DNA from: UBA8514 sp050251415
Lineage (GTDB): Bacteria > Bacillota > Clostridia > Lachnospirales > Anaerotignaceae
DNA length: 18,231 nucleotides
Reading direction: 5' to 3'
Assembly (NCBI GenBank): GCA_050251415.1
Contig: JBFWMT010000053.1
Location: forward strand, 1-18,231
Both the position numbers and the translations under genes were made by a program. Within the stretch, counting starts at the first letter, position 1; every line of letters starts with the position of its first letter. Positions 7,226-14,645 of this stretch are shown in pieces. The notes under the pieces were generated by a model. It worked only from the letters and a program-made list of their open reading frames with translations, was not told where the DNA came from and made no database searches.

Positions 7226-8512
7226 CTAGTGATTGTGCAGTTTACTTCTGCTTTCAGATGGTTCACTAAATGTGTTTGCTTTAAAAAAACGGTTATATAC
7301 AGGGTATAATACAACTGATACTACACCACCACAAAAGCCGTTATTATAAAGGTTTGCCCCTGCATAGCCAAGTCCTATTTTAAGTATTGCTGCAGAATGC
7401 ACCATGCCAACCAAAATACCACCAACAAAACCATAAGTACCCGCCATAGGTGCAAGTGTGGTACCCAAAAACACTGCCATTTGTATTCCTTTTGTTGTAG
7501 GTGAATATCCCGGACTTATTACCGCACCAATGAAAATTCCAAGCATAATAGGTATAATATTTTTTGCATGCTTACCATTTGCACTAAACCCAATGATTGT
7601 AAAAATTCCACCAAGAGTAGCACCATTTAAGTCGCCCTTAACTAAAAGTACATACGTTGTGCAAATAATTGTGTTTACACCCATGTTTATTAGCACCGCA
7701 CCCATTCCGTCAAGCTGGGTAAAATCGTCCTTACCAACACCTGGTCTCTTAAGCAGTGTTTTGTAGTTTTTAAAAGCATTTTCCTTATCTGCAAGGTATC
7801 CCGATACAATAAACACCACTGCTGTAATATATAAGAAAATTGCAAACTTTGTGTTATTCCCCGTTGACCAACAGCCCTCATTTTCAAATGAAAAATCGAA
7901 TCCAAGCATAACCGGAACCATTACCAATGCCAATAAACCCACAGCAAAACCGCCGTTATAAAGGTTCAATCCACGCAAAATGCCGTTTGTGTGTGCAGCA
8001 AGTAACGGTATAACAAAACCTATAACAATACCTGCAATAAGTGCATAAAACACGGATATTGGTGTTATTCCGTTATGCAAATAAGCAACCCCAACAATAG
8101 GGCCTAAAGATGTTGCCAAAAGACCGCTTATAAGATTTTTACTGAATTTTTCCTTGCATACAACGCTAAGTAAAAAGCTTCCCAAAAGGATAAACCACAT
8201 TGTATAAATATTTTTACCAAATAATGCAAATCCAGCCATCAGCCCTAATGTAAAAAGACTTCTTCCATGCATAGGCAAATGATTCAACTTCATTAAAACT
8301 GCTGAAAAAAACGTTACCAACGCCACGTTGAAAAATGCAGCCGCCACACCAGCAAGTGCTACATAATCGGTAATAAGTATTGCCTTACTGTAAAAAATTG
8401 CTTTCATACCTTCTGGTATAGTACGGTAATCACCCATAACAATTCCCGCAAGGGCAATGCAAAGCGCCGTTAAGTATACCCAATGATAATGCTTTCTGGA
8501 TTCTCTGTCCAT
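7226..8512 (-). CDS. DUF1576-type integral membrane protein with internal duplication
   Basis: A 428-residue, highly hydrophobic protein that I recognise as DUF1576-like; its function is not established. At least ten hydrophobic stretches are visible. Two halves (about 49-200 and 264-405) repeat the same motif order: a GxxxAxFxN-type helix, then TLGLMAGFALFGKN (88-101) against FTIIGFSANGKHAKN (304-318), a GIVIG (161-165) against GILVG (365-369) helix, and LYNGGFAVG (184-192) against LYNNGFCGG (388-396). Such duplication is typical of channels and secondary transporters. I chose the ATG at 8512 (MDRESRKH) with AGGAG 9 bp upstream; an upstream in-frame ATG would add 39 residues that look non-coding and overlap the promoter. 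It is divergent from a 2-hydroxyacid dehydrogenase gene, so a role in uptake or release of a related acid is possible but unproven. Confidence 0.85.
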   Translation of the reverse strand: MDRESRKHYHWVYLTALCIALAGIVMGDYRTIPEGMKAIFYSKAILITDYVALAGVAAAFFNVALVTFFSAVLMKLNHLPMHGRSLFTLGLMAGFALFGKNIYTMWFILLGSFLLSVVCKEKFSKNLISGLLATSLGPIVGVAYLHNGITPISVFYALIAGIVIGFVIPLLAAHTNGILRGLNLYNGGFAVGLLALVMVPVMLGFDFSFENEGCWSTGNNTKFAIFLYITAVVFIVSGYLADKENAFKNYKTLLKRPGVGKDDFTQLDGMGAVLINMGVNTIICTTYVLLVKGDLNGATLGGIFTIIGFSANGKHAKNIIPIMLGIFIGAVISPGYSPTTKGIQMAVFLGTTLAPMAGTYGFVGGILVGMVHSAAILKIGLGYAGANLYNNGFCGGVVSVVLYPVYNRFFKANTFSEPSESRSKLHNH

Positions 8513-8582
8513 TTGTATAAACTCCTTTTTCCCCCTGAATTTAAATGGCACTGTTTTTTTGCATAATAATGAATTTTTATGC

Positions 8583-8610
8583 TTACAATACTCAAATATT
8601 GTAGTATAAT
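8583..8610 (+). promoter_or_regulatory. Possible promoter of the Ldh-family gene
   Basis: A perfect TATAAT at 8605-8610 lies 68 bp before the ATG at 8679. The best -35 at workable distance is TTACAA (8583-8588, 16-bp spacer), a weak match, so the promoter may be activator-dependent or the -35 mis-called. A TTGACT at 8634-8639 has no usable -10 before the ribosome site. Confidence 0.4.
8584..8603. promoter_or_regulatory. Inverted repeat, candidate operator in the divergent region
   Basis: TACAATA (8584-8590) and TATTGTA (8597-8603) form a perfect 7-bp inverted repeat with a 6-bp spacer. The right arm covers the -10 of the leftward promoter, and the repeat also sits where a -35 for a rightward TATAAT (8605-8610) would lie. 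A repressor bound here could shut both divergent genes. No regulator gene is adjacent. Confidence 0.5.
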
Positions 8611-8626
8611 AAGTGAGGGTAGTCAA
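8598..8626 (-). promoter_or_regulatory. Promoter of the DUF1576 gene
   Basis: The minus strand reads TTGACT (8621-8626), 17 bp, TACAAT (8598-8603). This gives a leader of about 80 nt before the ATG at 8512. The -10 is one arm of the inverted repeat 8584-8603. Confidence 0.7.
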
Positions 8627-8678
8627 CAACAGATTGACTTTGTATATAAATTAAAACCATATAATTAGGAGGATAAAA

Positions 8679-9773
8679 ATGGCATACGTTAATATTCAGT
8701 ACGAACCTATGAAAAAATTCAGCAACCATGTATTTTCTAAACTCGGATTTACAGATGATGAAAGTAAAATAATTACCGATGTTTTACTTATGAGTGATAT
8801 GTTCGGCATAGAGTCCCACGGGGTTCAACGAATGGTACGTTACTACACATCCATAAAAAACGGAAGAATTCACATGGATAGTAAATGGGAAATAATTCAC
8901 GAAACACCAATAAGTGCCGTTATCGACAACCACCACGGAACAGGTCAATTAGTTGGTCACTTTGCCATGAAGAAAGCCATAGAAATGGCTAAGGCAAATG
9001 GTGTTGGTCTTATTTCTGTACGTAATTCTAATCACTACGGTATTGCTGGTTACTATGCAAAATTGGCATGTGACGAAGGCTTAATAGGCATTTCAACCAC
9101 CAATAGCGAAGCTATTATGGTGCCTACAAACGGTCGTATGGCAATGCTAGGCTCTAACCCAATTGCCATCGCTATGCCCGCCGAACCTTATGACTTTTTC
9201 TTTGATGCCTCCACAACAGTTGTAACTCGAGGCAAGGTTGAAGTTTATAACAAAAAAAGTGAAGAACTTCCACAGGGATGGACAATTAACGCAGCTGGTC
9301 AATCAGGTTCCGATGCCAAGGATATTCTTAAAAATATAGATGAAAAAAATGGTGGTGGTATTCTGCCCCTTGGTGGTTCAACTGAAAAATTGGGCGGACA
9401 TAAAGGTTACGGCTATGGAATGATAGCAGAAATTTTTTCTTCTATACTTTCACAAGGGCTTACATCAAACCATACCCACATTGGTGCTCTAGGCGGCACT
9501 TGCCACAGCTTTATTGCTATTAACCCTAACCTTTTTGGCGACCCAGAAGCAATTAAGGCTCATTTTAGCACATATCTTGAGGAACTTCGCCAGTCTCCAA
9601 AGGCAGAGGGTCAAACAAGAATTTACACTCATGGCGAAAAGGAAGTTGAAGCCTATGCACTTCGCCTTAAAGATGGTTTCCCAGTAAACGAAAACACAAT
9701 TAAAGAAATGAAAGTTATTTGTGATGAATATGGAATTGATATGGAAAGCTATCTAGGTAAAATGGATATATAA
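8679..9773 (+). CDS. Ldh-family NAD(P)-dependent malate/lactate-type dehydrogenase
   Basis: A 364-residue member of the Ldh/YlbC-type family (malate, L-sulfolactate, ureidoglycolate and 2,3-diketogulonate reductases), unrelated to classical Rossmann-fold LDH/MDH. Family marks are GIESHGVQRM with H47, NSNHYGIAGYYA at 116-127, TTNSEAIMVPTNG, LGSNPIAIAMPA, and GGHKGYGYGMIAEIFSSILSQG toward the C-terminus. It interconverts a 2-hydroxy acid and a 2-oxo acid with NAD(P)H in the cytosol; the exact substrate cannot be read from sequence alone. Length is typical. TTAGGAGG lies 8 bp before the ATG. It is transcribed alone and ends at a terminator at 9856. The divergent membrane protein may handle the same or a related substrate, but that is inference. 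Confidence 0.9.
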   Translation: MAYVNIQYEPMKKFSNHVFSKLGFTDDESKIITDVLLMSDMFGIESHGVQRMVRYYTSIKNGRIHMDSKWEIIHETPISAVIDNHHGTGQLVGHFAMKKAIEMAKANGVGLISVRNSNHYGIAGYYAKLACDEGLIGISTTNSEAIMVPTNGRMAMLGSNPIAIAMPAEPYDFFFDASTTVVTRGKVEVYNKKSEELPQGWTINAAGQSGSDAKDILKNIDEKNGGGILPLGGSTEKLGGHKGYGYGMIAEIFSSILSQGLTSNHTHIGALGGTCHSFIAINPNLFGDPEAIKAHFSTYLEELRQSPKAEGQTRIYTHGEKEVEAYALRLKDGFPVNENTIKEMKVICDEYGIDMESYLGKMDI

Positions 9774-9855
9774 AAAGAAGAAATAAGTATGCGGTTTTTC
9801 TTTACTCTAACAGCCGTAATGTTTTTGCACATAGCAATTTACAAAAAAACAAGAA

Positions 9856-9890
9856 GACAAAGTGTCTGTTTTAAACACTTTGTCTTTTTT
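9856..9890 (+). terminator. Rho-independent terminator of the Ldh-family gene
   Basis: GACAAAGTGT (9856-9865) and ACACTTTGTC (9875-9884) form a perfect 10-bp stem with a 9-base loop followed by a T run. It lies 82 bp after the stop codon. The stretch from there to the next promoter (9891-10027) is AT-rich and I see no gene or clear signal in it. Confidence 0.9.
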
Positions 9891-10027
9891 TGTCTTAAAA
9901 TATATTAAATTTGAGAAATAACATCCATAGTTAATTACTGTTATTAAATATTTAAATTTAATTGACTTAATAAAGGTATTTTATCACATAATATAAACGA
10001 GAGTCTGTTCTAGTAATACTATGTTTA

Positions 10028-10056
10028 TTGACATATTTGCTTAAATATGTTATATT
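10028..10056 (+). promoter_or_regulatory. Promoter of the betaine transporter operon with palindromic spacer
   Basis: TTGACA (10028-10033), a 17-bp spacer, and TATATT (10051-10056). A perfect 8-bp inverted repeat, ACATATTT-gctt-AAATATGT (10031-10050), fills the spacer and clips the -35 end, an ideal operator position. Start of transcription should be near 10063, giving a leader of about 107 nt that also contains a CAACTTT/AAAGTTG hairpin (10067-10090). Confidence 0.75.
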
Positions 10057-10169
10057 TATAAAGTGACAACTTTTGTTTTTTATAAAGTTGCTTGTTTGTG
10101 CCTTATATCACACCACAGTATAAATATTTATGTATTGCGCATAGAGAGAAAGGAGGTTATTAAATTTAT

Positions 10170-11363
10170 ATGATAAAACTTGAGGTGAAAAATCTATATA
10201 AAATTTTTGGCTCAACACCACATAAGGTATTGGAGATGCTAAAAAAAGGAAAGTCAAAAAAAGAAATACTGAAAGAAACGGACCATGGAATAGGAGTTAG
10301 TAATGCAAGCTTTGCCGTTGAAGAAGGAGAAATCTTTGTAGTTATGGGGTTATCTGGCAGTGGTAAGTCTACTTTAATAAGATGTCTTAATCGTCTTATT
10401 GAACCAACAAGTGGCGTGGTATACATTGATAATCAAGATATAATGAAATGTGATAAAGCTCAATTAAGAGAAGTTAGGCGAAAAAAAATAGGAATGGTAT
10501 TTCAAAATTTCGCTTTACTACCACACCGTAGTGTAGAAGAAAATGTAGCATTTGGTCTCGAAATACAAGGCGTGGGAATTGATGAACGTAATGAAAAAGC
10601 ATTGGAATCATTAGAATTAGTAGGACTAAAAGGCTATGAAAAATCAATGCCTTCAGAATTAAGCGGTGGTATGCAGCAACGTGTTGGTCTAGCAAGAGCT
10701 TTGGCTACTAATCCTGACATTTTACTTATGGATGAAGCCTTTAGCGCATTGGATCCGTTGATTAGAAAAGAAATGCAAGATGAGTTGCTTTCTTTACAAT
10801 CAAAGATGCAGAAAACAATTATTTTCATAACTCATGACTTAGATGAAGCCTTAAAAATAGGCGATCGCATAGCTATTATGAAAGATGGAGAAATAGTGCA
10901 GATTGGTAATCCTGAGGAAATATTGAGGCATCCGGCAAATGATTATGTAAAAGAATTTGTTCAAGATGTAAACCGTGTAAAGGTAGTAACAGCAGGCTCT
11001 ATTATGAAGAAAGTTGATACGATTGTGTATTCCAAAGATGGTGCCAGAATTGCAGTAAGAAGAATGAAAGATGCAAATCTATCCAGTGTATTTGTTGTTG
11101 ATAAGCAACGCAAAATAAAGGGAATTGTTACTATAGAAGACACAATGGGGTTAATTAAGTCAAATAAGGATGATTTAAGTGAAATAATCGATACTGATAT
11201 AAATGAGGTTTCCCCAGACGTTTTAATAGAAGATATTATACCATTATTCATGAATTCAAGGTATCCAGTAGTGGTAGTTGATGAAGAACGTAAAATTTTG
11301 GGTATCATATTCAAAGTTTCCGTACTCGCAGGAATAATGGGAGGGGAGGGAGAAGATGATTAG
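10170..11363 (+). CDS. opuAA: Glycine betaine/proline ABC transporter, ATPase with CBS domains
   Basis: A 397-residue ATPase of the OpuA/ProU class that powers import of compatible solutes such as glycine betaine. Walker A is GLSGSGKST (60-68), the Q-loop is Q112, the signature is LSGGMQQR (164-171), Walker B is ILLMDEAFSALD with D188/E189, and an HD switch lies in FITHDLDEALKIGD. The extra N-terminal KKGKSKKEILKETD stretch is typical of this class. Residues about 280-390 carry two CBS domains (AGSIMKKVDTIV onward), which in related OpuA systems sense ionic strength or bind c-di-AMP. AGGAGG is 13 bp from the ATG, longer than usual. Its last 8 bases overlap the permease gene. Name by homology; ProV is the equivalent symbol. 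Confidence 0.95.
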   Translation: MIKLEVKNLYKIFGSTPHKVLEMLKKGKSKKEILKETDHGIGVSNASFAVEEGEIFVVMGLSGSGKSTLIRCLNRLIEPTSGVVYIDNQDIMKCDKAQLREVRRKKIGMVFQNFALLPHRSVEENVAFGLEIQGVGIDERNEKALESLELVGLKGYEKSMPSELSGGMQQRVGLARALATNPDILLMDEAFSALDPLIRKEMQDELLSLQSKMQKTIIFITHDLDEALKIGDRIAIMKDGEIVQIGNPEEILRHPANDYVKEFVQDVNRVKVVTAGSIMKKVDTIVYSKDGARIAVRRMKDANLSSVFVVDKQRKIKGIVTIEDTMGLIKSNKDDLSEIIDTDINEVSPDVLIEDIIPLFMNSRYPVVVVDEERKILGIIFKVSVLAGIMGGEGEDD

Positions 11364-12198
11364 ACTACCAATAGGGTTTTATGTAGAAAAAGGTGTTGAT
11401 TGGTTAACAAATAATCTGGCTGGCTTTTTCGGAGGAATAAAATTTGCGATAGAGTCGATAATAAACGGATTTGAATTTGTTTATGTCAGCATTCCCTTTG
11501 TTATAATGTTAATTTTGATTACGGTTCTTGCATACTTTACAGCTGGAAAGAGAACAGCCATTTTTGCAGTGTTTGGTTGTTTATTAATTAAAAGTATAGA
11601 ATTATGGCAAATGACTATGAAGACATTTGCCCTAGTTACAACAGCAACTTTAATCGCACTTATTATCGGGTTACCACTTGGAATTTGGATGTCAAGAAGT
11701 GACAGATTGAATAAAATCATGAGGCCTGTACTTGACTTTATGCAGACCATGCCTGCATTTGTTTACTTAATTCCTGCCGTGTATTTTTTCGATTTAGGTC
11801 CCGTGCCAGGTGCTGTGGCAACCATTATATTTGCTATGCCACCAATAGTACGTTTAACAAGTTTAGGTATTAGGCAGGTTCCCTCTGATGTTGTAGAAGC
11901 ATCACGATCCTTTGGAGCAACTCCTAAACAAATGCTATTTAAGGTACAGATACCGTTGGCTATGCCCACAATTTTAGCAGGTTTAAACCAGACAATTATG
12001 CTATCGCTTTCTATGGTAGTAATCTCTGCAATGATTGGCTCGGGTGGACTTGGAGATGTAGTTTTAAAAGGTATTTCCCAAATGAAGATTGGTGACGGTT
12101 TTGAAGGTGGTTTGGCGGTTGTTATTCTTGCAATGATATTAGACAGAGTAACACAAAGTATTGGAAAACCTAAGAGTTTAAGTGGTGGAAAAAAATAA
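11356..12198 (+). CDS. opuAB: Glycine betaine/proline ABC transporter, permease
   Basis: A 280-residue inner-membrane permease of the OpuAB/ProW type. Hydrophobic segments are near residues 48-66, 70-85, 93-115, 138-160, 212-230 and 248-265. The cytoplasmic coupling region EASRSFGATPKQMLFKVQIP (about 182-201) is the EAA-like loop that docks on the ATPase. Length matches the roughly 280-residue family norm. The start overlaps the end of the ATPase gene by 8 bp and is preceded by a purine-rich GGGAGGGGAGGGAG, so translation is coupled. The binding protein gene follows after 52 bp. Confidence 0.95.
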   Translation: MIRLPIGFYVEKGVDWLTNNLAGFFGGIKFAIESIINGFEFVYVSIPFVIMLILITVLAYFTAGKRTAIFAVFGCLLIKSIELWQMTMKTFALVTTATLIALIIGLPLGIWMSRSDRLNKIMRPVLDFMQTMPAFVYLIPAVYFFDLGPVPGAVATIIFAMPPIVRLTSLGIRQVPSDVVEASRSFGATPKQMLFKVQIPLAMPTILAGLNQTIMLSLSMVVISAMIGSGGLGDVVLKGISQMKIGDGFEGGLAVVILAMILDRVTQSIGKPKSLSGGKK

Positions 12199-12250
12199 TT
12201 TGAATGACAAATTAAAAATTATAGGATTAATAATTAAAGGAGTGTAGTGT

Positions 12251-13126
12251 ATGAAGAAATTTTTATCATTAGTTTTAGGGGTAGTATTAGCGACGAGTCT
12301 TGTTACCGGATGCTCGTCCAATACTAAAAAAGAAGAAGCTAAATCAGAAACAAAAAAAATAACAATTGGATATGTAAACTGGTCAGAAGGCATAGCAATG
12401 ACAAATCTTGCAGCTGCTATACTAGAAGACAAAATGGGTTACGAAGTTGAATTGGTATTAGCAGACGTTGCACCGATATTTACTTCATTAGCAAGTGGAA
12501 ACACCGATGTTTTCTTGGACACTTGGCTACCTGTTACACATGCTGATTACTTGGAAGAGTATGGTGACGATATAGTAGATTTAGGCGTTAGTTATGAAAA
12601 CGCACTAATTGGCCTCGTTGTGCCATCTTATGTAGATATTAACAGTATTGATGAGTTAAATGATAGTAAGGATTTGTTTGATGGTAAAATTATAGGAATC
12701 GATTCAGGTGCTGGAATTATGGGTGCAACTGAAAAAGCAATTGAAGAATATAATTTAGACTTTGAATTGGTTAGCGGAAGTGGCCCAGCTATGACAGCAT
12801 CTTTAAAAAAGGCTATTGATAATAACGAAGCCATTGCAGTTACAGGATGGACACCCCATTGGATGTTCTCACGCTGGGATTTAAAAGTGTTAGATGACCC
12901 AAAAGGAATATATGGTGATGCTGAAAACATCCACATGTACAGCAGAAAAGGATTTGAGGAAGATTTACCAGAAGCGGCTACGTTATTTAAGAATTTTAAA
13001 TTTTCAGATGAAGTATTATCTGATTTAATGGGTGCAATTGAAGATAGTGATAAAGATCCTCTTGATGTTGCAAAAGATTGGGTTAATAATCATGAAGAAC
13101 AGGTAAACACTTGGCTTGGTAAATAA
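12251..13126 (+). CDS. opuAC: Glycine betaine-binding lipoprotein
   Basis: A 291-residue extracellular lipoprotein. The signal peptide ends in a lipobox LVTGC with lipidated C21, then a charged linker. The mature part begins ITIGYVNWSEG, typical of OpuAC/ProX. Tryptophans W44 (VNWSEG), W92 (DTWLPVTH), W200 and W204 (TGWTPHWMF) are candidates for the aromatic cage that holds the quaternary ammonium of betaine; which ones act is not decidable here. AAAGGAG lies about 9 bp before the ATG. It is the last gene of the operon, with a terminator 32 bp after the stop. Confidence 0.95.
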   Translation: MKKFLSLVLGVVLATSLVTGCSSNTKKEEAKSETKKITIGYVNWSEGIAMTNLAAAILEDKMGYEVELVLADVAPIFTSLASGNTDVFLDTWLPVTHADYLEEYGDDIVDLGVSYENALIGLVVPSYVDINSIDELNDSKDLFDGKIIGIDSGAGIMGATEKAIEEYNLDFELVSGSGPAMTASLKKAIDNNEAIAVTGWTPHWMFSRWDLKVLDDPKGIYGDAENIHMYSRKGFEEDLPEAATLFKNFKFSDEVLSDLMGAIEDSDKDPLDVAKDWVNNHEEQVNTWLGK

Positions 13127-13157
13127 TTATTTGAATTAAATAAAACCATTTTCTTTT

Positions 13158-13203
13158 AAAGAGTGGGAAACCTTACAAACACAAGGCTTCCCACTCTTTT
13201 ATA
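13158..13203 (+). terminator. Terminator of the betaine transporter operon
   Basis: AAAGAGTGGGAA (13158-13169) pairs with TTCCCACTCTTT (13188-13199), and CCTT/AAGG extends the stem after one mismatch. A short T run follows on the plus strand and an A/T run on the other side, so it may also stop the converging GNAT gene. Confidence 0.88.
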
Positions 13204-13261
13204 CATACTTTCCAAATTTATATACAACCATTTAGTTGTGCTAAATACTTTTAACCATTTT

Positions 13262-14017
13262 TTAAAAAGCTTTTTCCATCATTAGTTTTTTAAACTTCTT
13301 CTCTGAAAGGATTTCATTTGTTATAAACTCACCATTGAAAAATAAACTGTAAGATGTAAATGGAGCATAGGCATTTTGTGCTTGCTCTGTTGTTTCAAAT
13401 CTTACTGCTTTAAATGGTGTACCCTTTTCATTTGCAACAGCTTCAATTAAAGGTACATACTTTGCTGTAAACGGGCATTGATGTGTGTAATAAAGCACAA
13501 AACCAGGTTCCTCTAATTTGGTAGATTTAACACTATCTTTAAAACAAGGTTTCATAGCTGACTTATCAAAAGACAAATACAATAACTCATAAAACGGCTC
13601 TGCTGTATCCGCCAATTTAAAACCCTTATATCTCAAATACTTGGGGTCTGAAAGAAATGGCATTTTCTTTTTAGAAGATAAAATCACAAGCCCCTGTTTG
13701 CCCTTTTCTTTGCTGTCCTTAATACATTCCTCCAACAAAATATTAGAGTTCCCCTGTCCCTTAAATTGCCCCGATACCCAAAAGCAATCTATATACATAT
13801 ATCCGTCCGCTTTAATTGGCGACCATGCTTTTTCAGCAGGAATATATTCAATGAAGCATTTACCACGCATGTCCCCTTTTTTAAATACAAGCCCATCAGC
13901 AAATCTTTCAGCAAGCCAACTTTTTTTTGCAGACACCTGGCAGTCTTTGTTGTTGGAAATGGCACAGCAAATATGCTCTTGCTCTAAATTATCCTTAGTC
14001 ACAGTAATTATTTCCAT
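13262..14017 (-). CDS. GNAT N-acetyltransferase with YoaP-like C-terminal domain
   Basis: A 251-residue two-part protein. The N-terminal half is a GNAT fold, with an acetyl-CoA-binding QFKGQGNS at about 84-91 followed by an ILLEECI helix and a GLVILSS strand. The C-terminal part from about 170 resembles the YoaP-type extension: FVLYYTHQCPFTAKYVP with a CPF motif at 181-183 on a thioredoxin-like strand-helix, then YSLFFNGEFITNEILSE. GNATs transfer an acetyl group to amines; the substrate of this group is not known to me. I chose the ATG at 14017 because GAGGAAAACT precedes it; the ATG 18 bp upstream lacks a ribosome site. A TATAAT at 14055-14060 (minus strand) with a poor -35 may be its promoter. 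Confidence 0.85.
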   Translation of the reverse strand: MEIITVTKDNLEQEHICCAISNNKDCQVSAKKSWLAERFADGLVFKKGDMRGKCFIEYIPAEKAWSPIKADGYMYIDCFWVSGQFKGQGNSNILLEECIKDSKEKGKQGLVILSSKKKMPFLSDPKYLRYKGFKLADTAEPFYELLYLSFDKSAMKPCFKDSVKSTKLEEPGFVLYYTHQCPFTAKYVPLIEAVANEKGTPFKAVRFETTEQAQNAYAPFTSYSLFFNGEFITNEILSEKKFKKLMMEKAF

Positions 14018-14123
14018 AGTTTTCCTCGAATTCACATAATGTAAATGGTTTTAAATTATAACTTCCCTTCACTACACAAAGTTGCGTGTAGCTTCAAAAC
14101 GTGTAAAATTGCTTCTGTATAAA

Positions 14124-14196
14124 TCGGGGTGACGAGACTCGAACTCACGACTTCTGCGTCCCGAACACAGCGCTCTACCACCTGAGCCACACCCCG
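14124..14196 (-). tRNA. tRNA-Pro(CGG)
   Basis: On the minus strand the acceptor arms CGGGGTG and CACCCCG pair fully. The anticodon arm CTGTG-TTCGGGA-CGCAG gives anticodon CGG, and the T loop is TTCGAGT. G follows the anticodon, as in proline tRNAs. The discriminator is A (position 14124) and no CCA is encoded. The T stem (GTGAG/CTCGT) has two adjacent G-U wobbles. It would read the rare codon CCG. Confidence 0.95.
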
Positions 14197-14208
14197 TTAT
14201 ACCATTTT

Positions 14209-14236
14209 ATTTTAATACAAAGTAAAAATATGTCAA
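14209..14236 (-). promoter_or_regulatory. Promoter of tRNA-Pro
   Basis: The minus strand has TTGACA (14231-14236), 16 bp, TAAAAT (14209-14214), ending 12 bp before the tRNA 5' end at 14196. Confidence 0.65.
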
Positions 14237-14278
14237 CATGTTTTCTGCTTTTTTCACCTTTGACAAGCCAATTTAGTA

Positions 14279-14306
14279 ACACCCTTCTCTTTTTTCTCAT
14301 AATATA
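14279..14306 (+). promoter_or_regulatory. Possible mother-cell sporulation promoter of cotJ
   Basis: CATAATATA at 14298-14306 fits the sigma-K -10 pattern CATAnnnTA, and an AC at 14279-14280 stands 17 bp upstream. It also partly fits the sigma-E -10 (CATACAAT), but no good sigma-E -35 is visible. The known cotJ operon of Bacillus subtilis is sigma-E dependent, so the sigma factor here is open. Confidence 0.35.
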
Positions 14307-14338
14307 AAACTGCAACCAACCTTTAGGAGGTTATTAAA

Positions 14339-14641
14339 TTGACCCAGAACTACCAGGATTACTATATGGCTTTTGGTTGTCAAAAGCAAAAATACGAAGA
14401 AGAATGTAGGTGTGTAAAAAGCAAGTACGAAGACGCTTGTGCCATTACACCTGAAGATTTTTGTTACGAAGTTTTAGACTGCAACGACTGCGTTATGGAA
14501 CACGTTGGCATGGCACAAGCCTATGTTCCTTACCAAACAGATTTTAAAACATTTGCACAAGAGGAAGGCCTTGCCTGCGGTACTATTTTCCCTCAGCTTG
14601 TAATGCCATATACCCGATGCAGATATTTAGGAAGGAGGTAA
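14339..14641 (+). CDS. cotJA: Spore coat protein CotJA, Cys-rich N-terminal extension
   Basis: A 100-residue protein. The C-terminal half carries the CotJA hallmark GMAQAYVPYQTDFKTF...GTIFPQLVMPY (about 56-90). CotJA is a small spore-coat component laid down by the mother cell. The first about 50 residues are not typical: they contain seven cysteines (C14, C23, C25, C34, C42, C48, C51), with two more at C80 and C94. The start is TTG, preceded by AGGAGG at 8 bp; no ATG is equally well placed. CotJB begins 4 bp after the stop, with its ribosome site in the last CotJA codons. Confidence 0.9.
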   Translation: MTQNYQDYYMAFGCQKQKYEEECRCVKSKYEDACAITPEDFCYEVLDCNDCVMEHVGMAQAYVPYQTDFKTFAQEEGLACGTIFPQLVMPYTRCRYLGRR

Positions 14642-14645
14642 CTTA

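Noticed and set aside
7078..7314. Small minus-strand open frame near the leu promoter
   Set aside because: It overlaps the end of the DUF1576 gene in another frame and runs through the leu promoter, with no coding features.
8513..8629. 39-residue N-terminal extension of the DUF1576 protein
   Set aside because: It covers the mapped promoter and operator-like repeat and lacks a ribosome site; the ATG at 8512 has AGGAG.
14072..14091. CTACAC/GTGTAG hairpin downstream of tRNA-Pro as a terminator
   Set aside because: The stem is 6 bp and no T run follows, so termination is not supported.
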